DNA of 64,000 nucleotides from Gemmatimonadota bacterium (GTDB taxonomy: Bacteria > Latescibacterota > UBA2968). The stretch lies in NCBI GenBank assembly GCA_002727195.1, contig PBWH01000006.1:443018-507017 (forward strand). The letters are read 5' to 3'. The notes beneath the pieces were generated by a model. The model was not told where the DNA came from. It was given only the letters and a program-made list of their open reading frames with translations, and ran no database searches. The position numbers and the translations under genes are program-made. Of the stretch, positions 61,848 through 64,000 are shown one piece after another; positions within the stretch are counted from its first letter, which is position 1; each line of letters begins with the position of its first letter.

Positions 61848-62957
61848 ATGAAGATTGAATCCGCTGAAATCCGGTATGTCGAACTCCCGCTGATTAGCCC
61901 GTGGCGCACGGCTTACGGCGAGGATGCGACGATCCATTCCGTCATCGTCCGGCTCGACGGGGGCGGCCAGCAGGCGTGGGGCGAGGCAACCCCGTTTTTC
62001 GCGCCCACCTACTCGCCCGAGTCGGCTATCTCAGTCTATGAGACGGCTCGCCAGTTCCTGCTTCCCCGTGTGGTGGGTGAAGAGGTAGATCTGGCGGCCG
62101 AACTGCTGGACCTGATGTCGATCTACAAAGGGAATCCGTTCGCGAAAGCAGCCGTTGAGACCGCCTGGTGGGGTCTTCAGAGCAAAATCCTAGAAAAGCC
62201 GCTCTGGCGGGTCCTGGGCGGCGCCTCTGACGAAATCCTGTGTGGGGCCGACTTTGGTGTGCAGGACACGATCGATGACCTGCTCGGGCTGATTCAAGGC
62301 GCGGTAGACGCCAGATTCCCACGCATCAAGCTGAAGGTGAAGCACGGGTGGGATGTCGAGATGCTGGAAGCGGTCCGCTCAGCATTCCCAGATCCCGTGA
62401 TCCACGTGGACTGCAATTCAGGCTACGATTTGCACGAGGACGAGGCCACGCTTCGTGCTTTCGACCGGTTCAACCTGGCGATGATCGAACAGCCACTGCA
62501 ATACACGGATCTCATCGAGCACGCTGAATTGCAGCAAATGATCGAAACGCCGGTCTGCCTCGACGAGTCAGTGAAGAGCCCGAGAGATTTCACACTGGCC
62601 GTCAAGGTCGGAGCCTGCAAGGTGATCAATGTGAAGCCCGGTCGTGTCGGCGGACTGTATCACTCGAAGCAGATTCACGATATGGCGGTGAGTGAAGGGA
62701 TCGAAGCGTGGGTTGGGGGAATGCTGGAAAGCGGCGTCGGGGCCGGGATTTGCGCGGCCCTTGGCACACTGTCCGGGTTCGGTTATCCGGCCGATCTGTT
62801 TCCGTCGACAAAGTGGTATGTTGAGGATATCACCGAGCATTGGATCGAGCTGGACGATGATTGCCGCGTGAGGTTGGGGGATCGCGTCGGCGTCGGGTAT
62901 GAGCCGGTCCCGGAGCGGCTGGAGCAGGTGACGACACACAAGGATGTCGTGGATTGA
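61848..62957 (+). CDS. Mandelate racemase/muconate lactonising enzyme family protein
   Basis: 369 residues from ATG 61848 (sequence before it comes from the promoter). KLKVKHGWDVEM carries the KxK catalytic pair (about 160), HVDCNSGYDL the first metal Asp, MIEQPLQYTD the Glu, VCLDESVKSPRDF the third acidic ligand and KVINVKPGRVGGL the second catalytic Lys. SGVGAGICAALGTL at the end fits o-succinylbenzoate synthase/N-acylamino acid racemase. No menaquinone genes are near, so racemase function is as likely. Confidence 0.83.
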   Translation: MKIESAEIRYVELPLISPWRTAYGEDATIHSVIVRLDGGGQQAWGEATPFFAPTYSPESAISVYETARQFLLPRVVGEEVDLAAELLDLMSIYKGNPFAKAAVETAWWGLQSKILEKPLWRVLGGASDEILCGADFGVQDTIDDLLGLIQGAVDARFPRIKLKVKHGWDVEMLEAVRSAFPDPVIHVDCNSGYDLHEDEATLRAFDRFNLAMIEQPLQYTDLIEHAELQQMIETPVCLDESVKSPRDFTLAVKVGACKVINVKPGRVGGLYHSKQIHDMAVSEGIEAWVGGMLESGVGAGICAALGTLSGFGYPADLFPSTKWYVEDITEHWIELDDDCRVRLGDRVGVGYEPVPERLEQVTTHKDVVD

Positions 62958-63044
62958 CCTTTCGACGGCCTGTCTGAGACCGCACGGACTCATTTTTGAA
63001 CACGTGTTCAGAATTGGGATGAGCGGAAGAGAATGACGCGAATT

Positions 63045-63071
63045 GACCCGGCGCGGGATGTCGGGTCTTTT
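63045..63071 (+). terminator. Terminator-like hairpin
   Basis: GACCCG and CGGGTC form a 6-bp stem with an 11-base loop, followed by TTTT. It lies between the enolase-superfamily gene and the small membrane protein gene. Confidence 0.45.
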
Positions 63072-63120
63072 CTATGTACCCCCAATGTTGTCGAGATCAT
63101 CATTCAACCGGGAGGGTCAC

Positions 63121-63306
63121 ATGAGATCTCTTGGCGACGTGCTCGGAAGAGAAGAAGAGCGTCAGAATCTGATATCGGGCGGGATCGTGATATCGATTCT
63201 GTGCGCGATGATTATCGCAGTGTTCCTGGTGGTCAACCTGAACATCGGGATCGAGCCTCGGGCGACAACGGTGGACGAGGCGAGCGAAGCCGCCGCGCTG
63301 GACTAG
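63121..63306 (+). CDS. Small single-pass membrane protein
   Basis: 61 residues from ATG 63121, preceded by GGGAGGGTCAC; longer in-frame starts lie within the hairpin region. One membrane helix, GGIVISILCAMIIAVFLVVN (about 21-40), with a charged N-terminus (SLGDVLGREEERQN) and acidic tail. Function unknown. Its stop is 9 bases from the convergent dehydrogenase gene. Confidence 0.55.
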   Translation: MRSLGDVLGREEERQNLISGGIVISILCAMIIAVFLVVNLNIGIEPRATTVDEASEAAALD

Positions 63307-63314
63307 CAGGGCAC

Positions 63315-64000
63315 TCAGTCCAGGCGGACCAACTCCCCGCCATTCCGCGCCGATCGCTCAGCAGCCAGACAGGTGCGGGCGACGTTCATCACATCGTGCG
63401 TAGACACGCTGGCTTCCTCGCCTCGCTCGAAGGCATCGATGGCCAGTTCCACGAACCGGGCGTTCGATACGTCCGGCAGGTCCGGCGTGTACCGACCCTT
63501 CTCCTCGGAACAGATCAAGAGACCATTCTCCGCGTAGGCGCGCAGGTGGGCAGAGCCCCTTGTGCCCATAAGAATAAATCGCGTGTCACCGAAGGAGGGT
63601 GAGTTCTGGGGTGTGAGCCAGTCCGCAGTGGCAGTGGCCAGGGCGCCGTTCGACAGCTGGATCGACGCCTGGATATGGTCGACGTCCAGTCTGGGTTCGG
63701 TCGTCCACCGCTTGACCGTTGAGAGTGCGTGTACGGCCGTCGCCGTCGATCCCGTGAGCCACAGGATCTGGTCGACACCGTGACCGGCCAGGTCGTGGAA
63801 GACGCCGGCGTATCGCTCGGGGTCGAAATACCAGTCTGGCGCGAAGCTCCCGAGTTTATGCGGATGGGTGGTGATCAGGCTGACAATATCACCCAGTTCA
63901 CCCGCTTCGATCGCCTCTCGAAGGGCGACAAAGGGCGGATGATTGCGTGACGTGAAGTTCATTGTGAGCTTGATGCCACTCTTCTCGACGGCCCTCGTGA
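63315..64000 (-). CDS. Gfo/Idh/MocA family oxidoreductase, partial (N-terminus outside window)
   Basis: About 228 C-terminal residues are visible, continuing past the right edge: ...AVEKSGIKLTMNFTSRNHPP, VFHDLAGHGVDQILWLTG (catalytic His region) and FILMGTRGSAHLRAYAENG. The substrate-binding domain is typical of the family. The Rossmann half, including any EKP motif, lies outside. Confidence 0.83.
   Translation of the reverse strand, partial: TRAVEKSGIKLTMNFTSRNHPPFVALREAIEAGELGDIVSLITTHPHKLGSFAPDWYFDPERYAGVFHDLAGHGVDQILWLTGSTATAVHALSTVKRWTTEPRLDVDHIQASIQLSNGALATATADWLTPQNSPSFGDTRFILMGTRGSAHLRAYAENGLLICSEEKGRYTPDLPDVSNARFVELAIDAFERGEEASVSTHDVMNVARTCLAAERSARNGGELVRLD

Overview
The window is a chromosomal segment of a moderately GC-rich, Gram-negative-type bacterium. 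It has a dockerin-tailed secreted protein, a Wzz/SLBB polysaccharide export pair and a broken outer-membrane barrel. The content points to an uncultured heterotroph of the Poribacteria/Latescibacterota kind: four phytanoyl-CoA-type dioxygenases plus a TauD-type one, several Gfo/Idh/MocA dehydrogenases, sugar isomerases, uronate and glycosaminoglycan catabolism, a sulfotransferase and CRTAC1-like FG-GAP proteins. That assignment is inference from gene content; there is no rRNA, tRNA, CRISPR array or intact transposase in the window to anchor it.

Layout. 0-10 kb: partial TauD dioxygenase (minus), then a plus-strand carbohydrate run: nucleoside hydrolase, acetyl-xylan-esterase-like hydrolase, Gfo/Idh/MocA, uronate dehydrogenase-like epimerase, aldo/keto reductase, beta-propeller lactonase, GH43-like hydrolase and a short zinc-type alcohol dehydrogenase. 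10-14 kb: a decayed zone with a histidine kinase pseudogene, an RND efflux remnant and an esterase pseudogene, interrupted by an intact PhyH dioxygenase and an HpcH/HpaI aldolase. 14-21 kb: minus-strand catabolic genes (2-hydroxyacid dehydrogenase, UxuA-type mannonate dehydratase, PhyH, sulfotransferase, PhyH, heparinase II/III-like lyase). 21-27 kb: Gfo/Idh/MocA, cyclase, an orphan BlaI regulator and a graveyard of broken genes (M56 peptidase, outer-membrane barrel, methionine aminopeptidase, histidine phosphatase). 27-36 kb: PhyH, a lipoprotein/phosphatase/TPR unit, sugar isomerase, Gfo/Idh/MocA, HAD phosphatase, a homocysteine methyltransferase and a FadR-type regulator divergent from an unknown protein with two PCGHxH motifs.

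36.9-42.0 kb holds the most interesting unit: a URO-D-type methyltransferase, a corrinoid protein, a small four-cysteine protein, a RACo-type [2Fe-2S] corrinoid activator, a homocysteine S-methyltransferase and a PF13769-type small protein. All are on the plus strand with short spacers. Together they look like a methionine synthase in pieces, in which an unidentified methylated compound, not methyl-tetrahydrofolate, is the donor. A NagA-like deacetylase, a RecD-type helicase, a secreted protein and a GAF/HD-GYP phosphodiesterase follow.

47.8-61.7 kb is minus-strand and more housekeeping in character: Sua5, a 1590-residue NHL/FG-GAP/dockerin protein, a short MetE-like methyltransferase, the Wzz/SLBB polysaccharide export pair, ThrB, HemW, signal peptidase I and LepA, many with 1-4 base overlaps. 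A divergent promoter pair separates lepA from an enolase-superfamily enzyme. The window ends inside another Gfo/Idh/MocA gene. At least seven broken genes, plus several small intergenic palindromic repeats placed next to start codons, show that the accessory half is undergoing active turnover.
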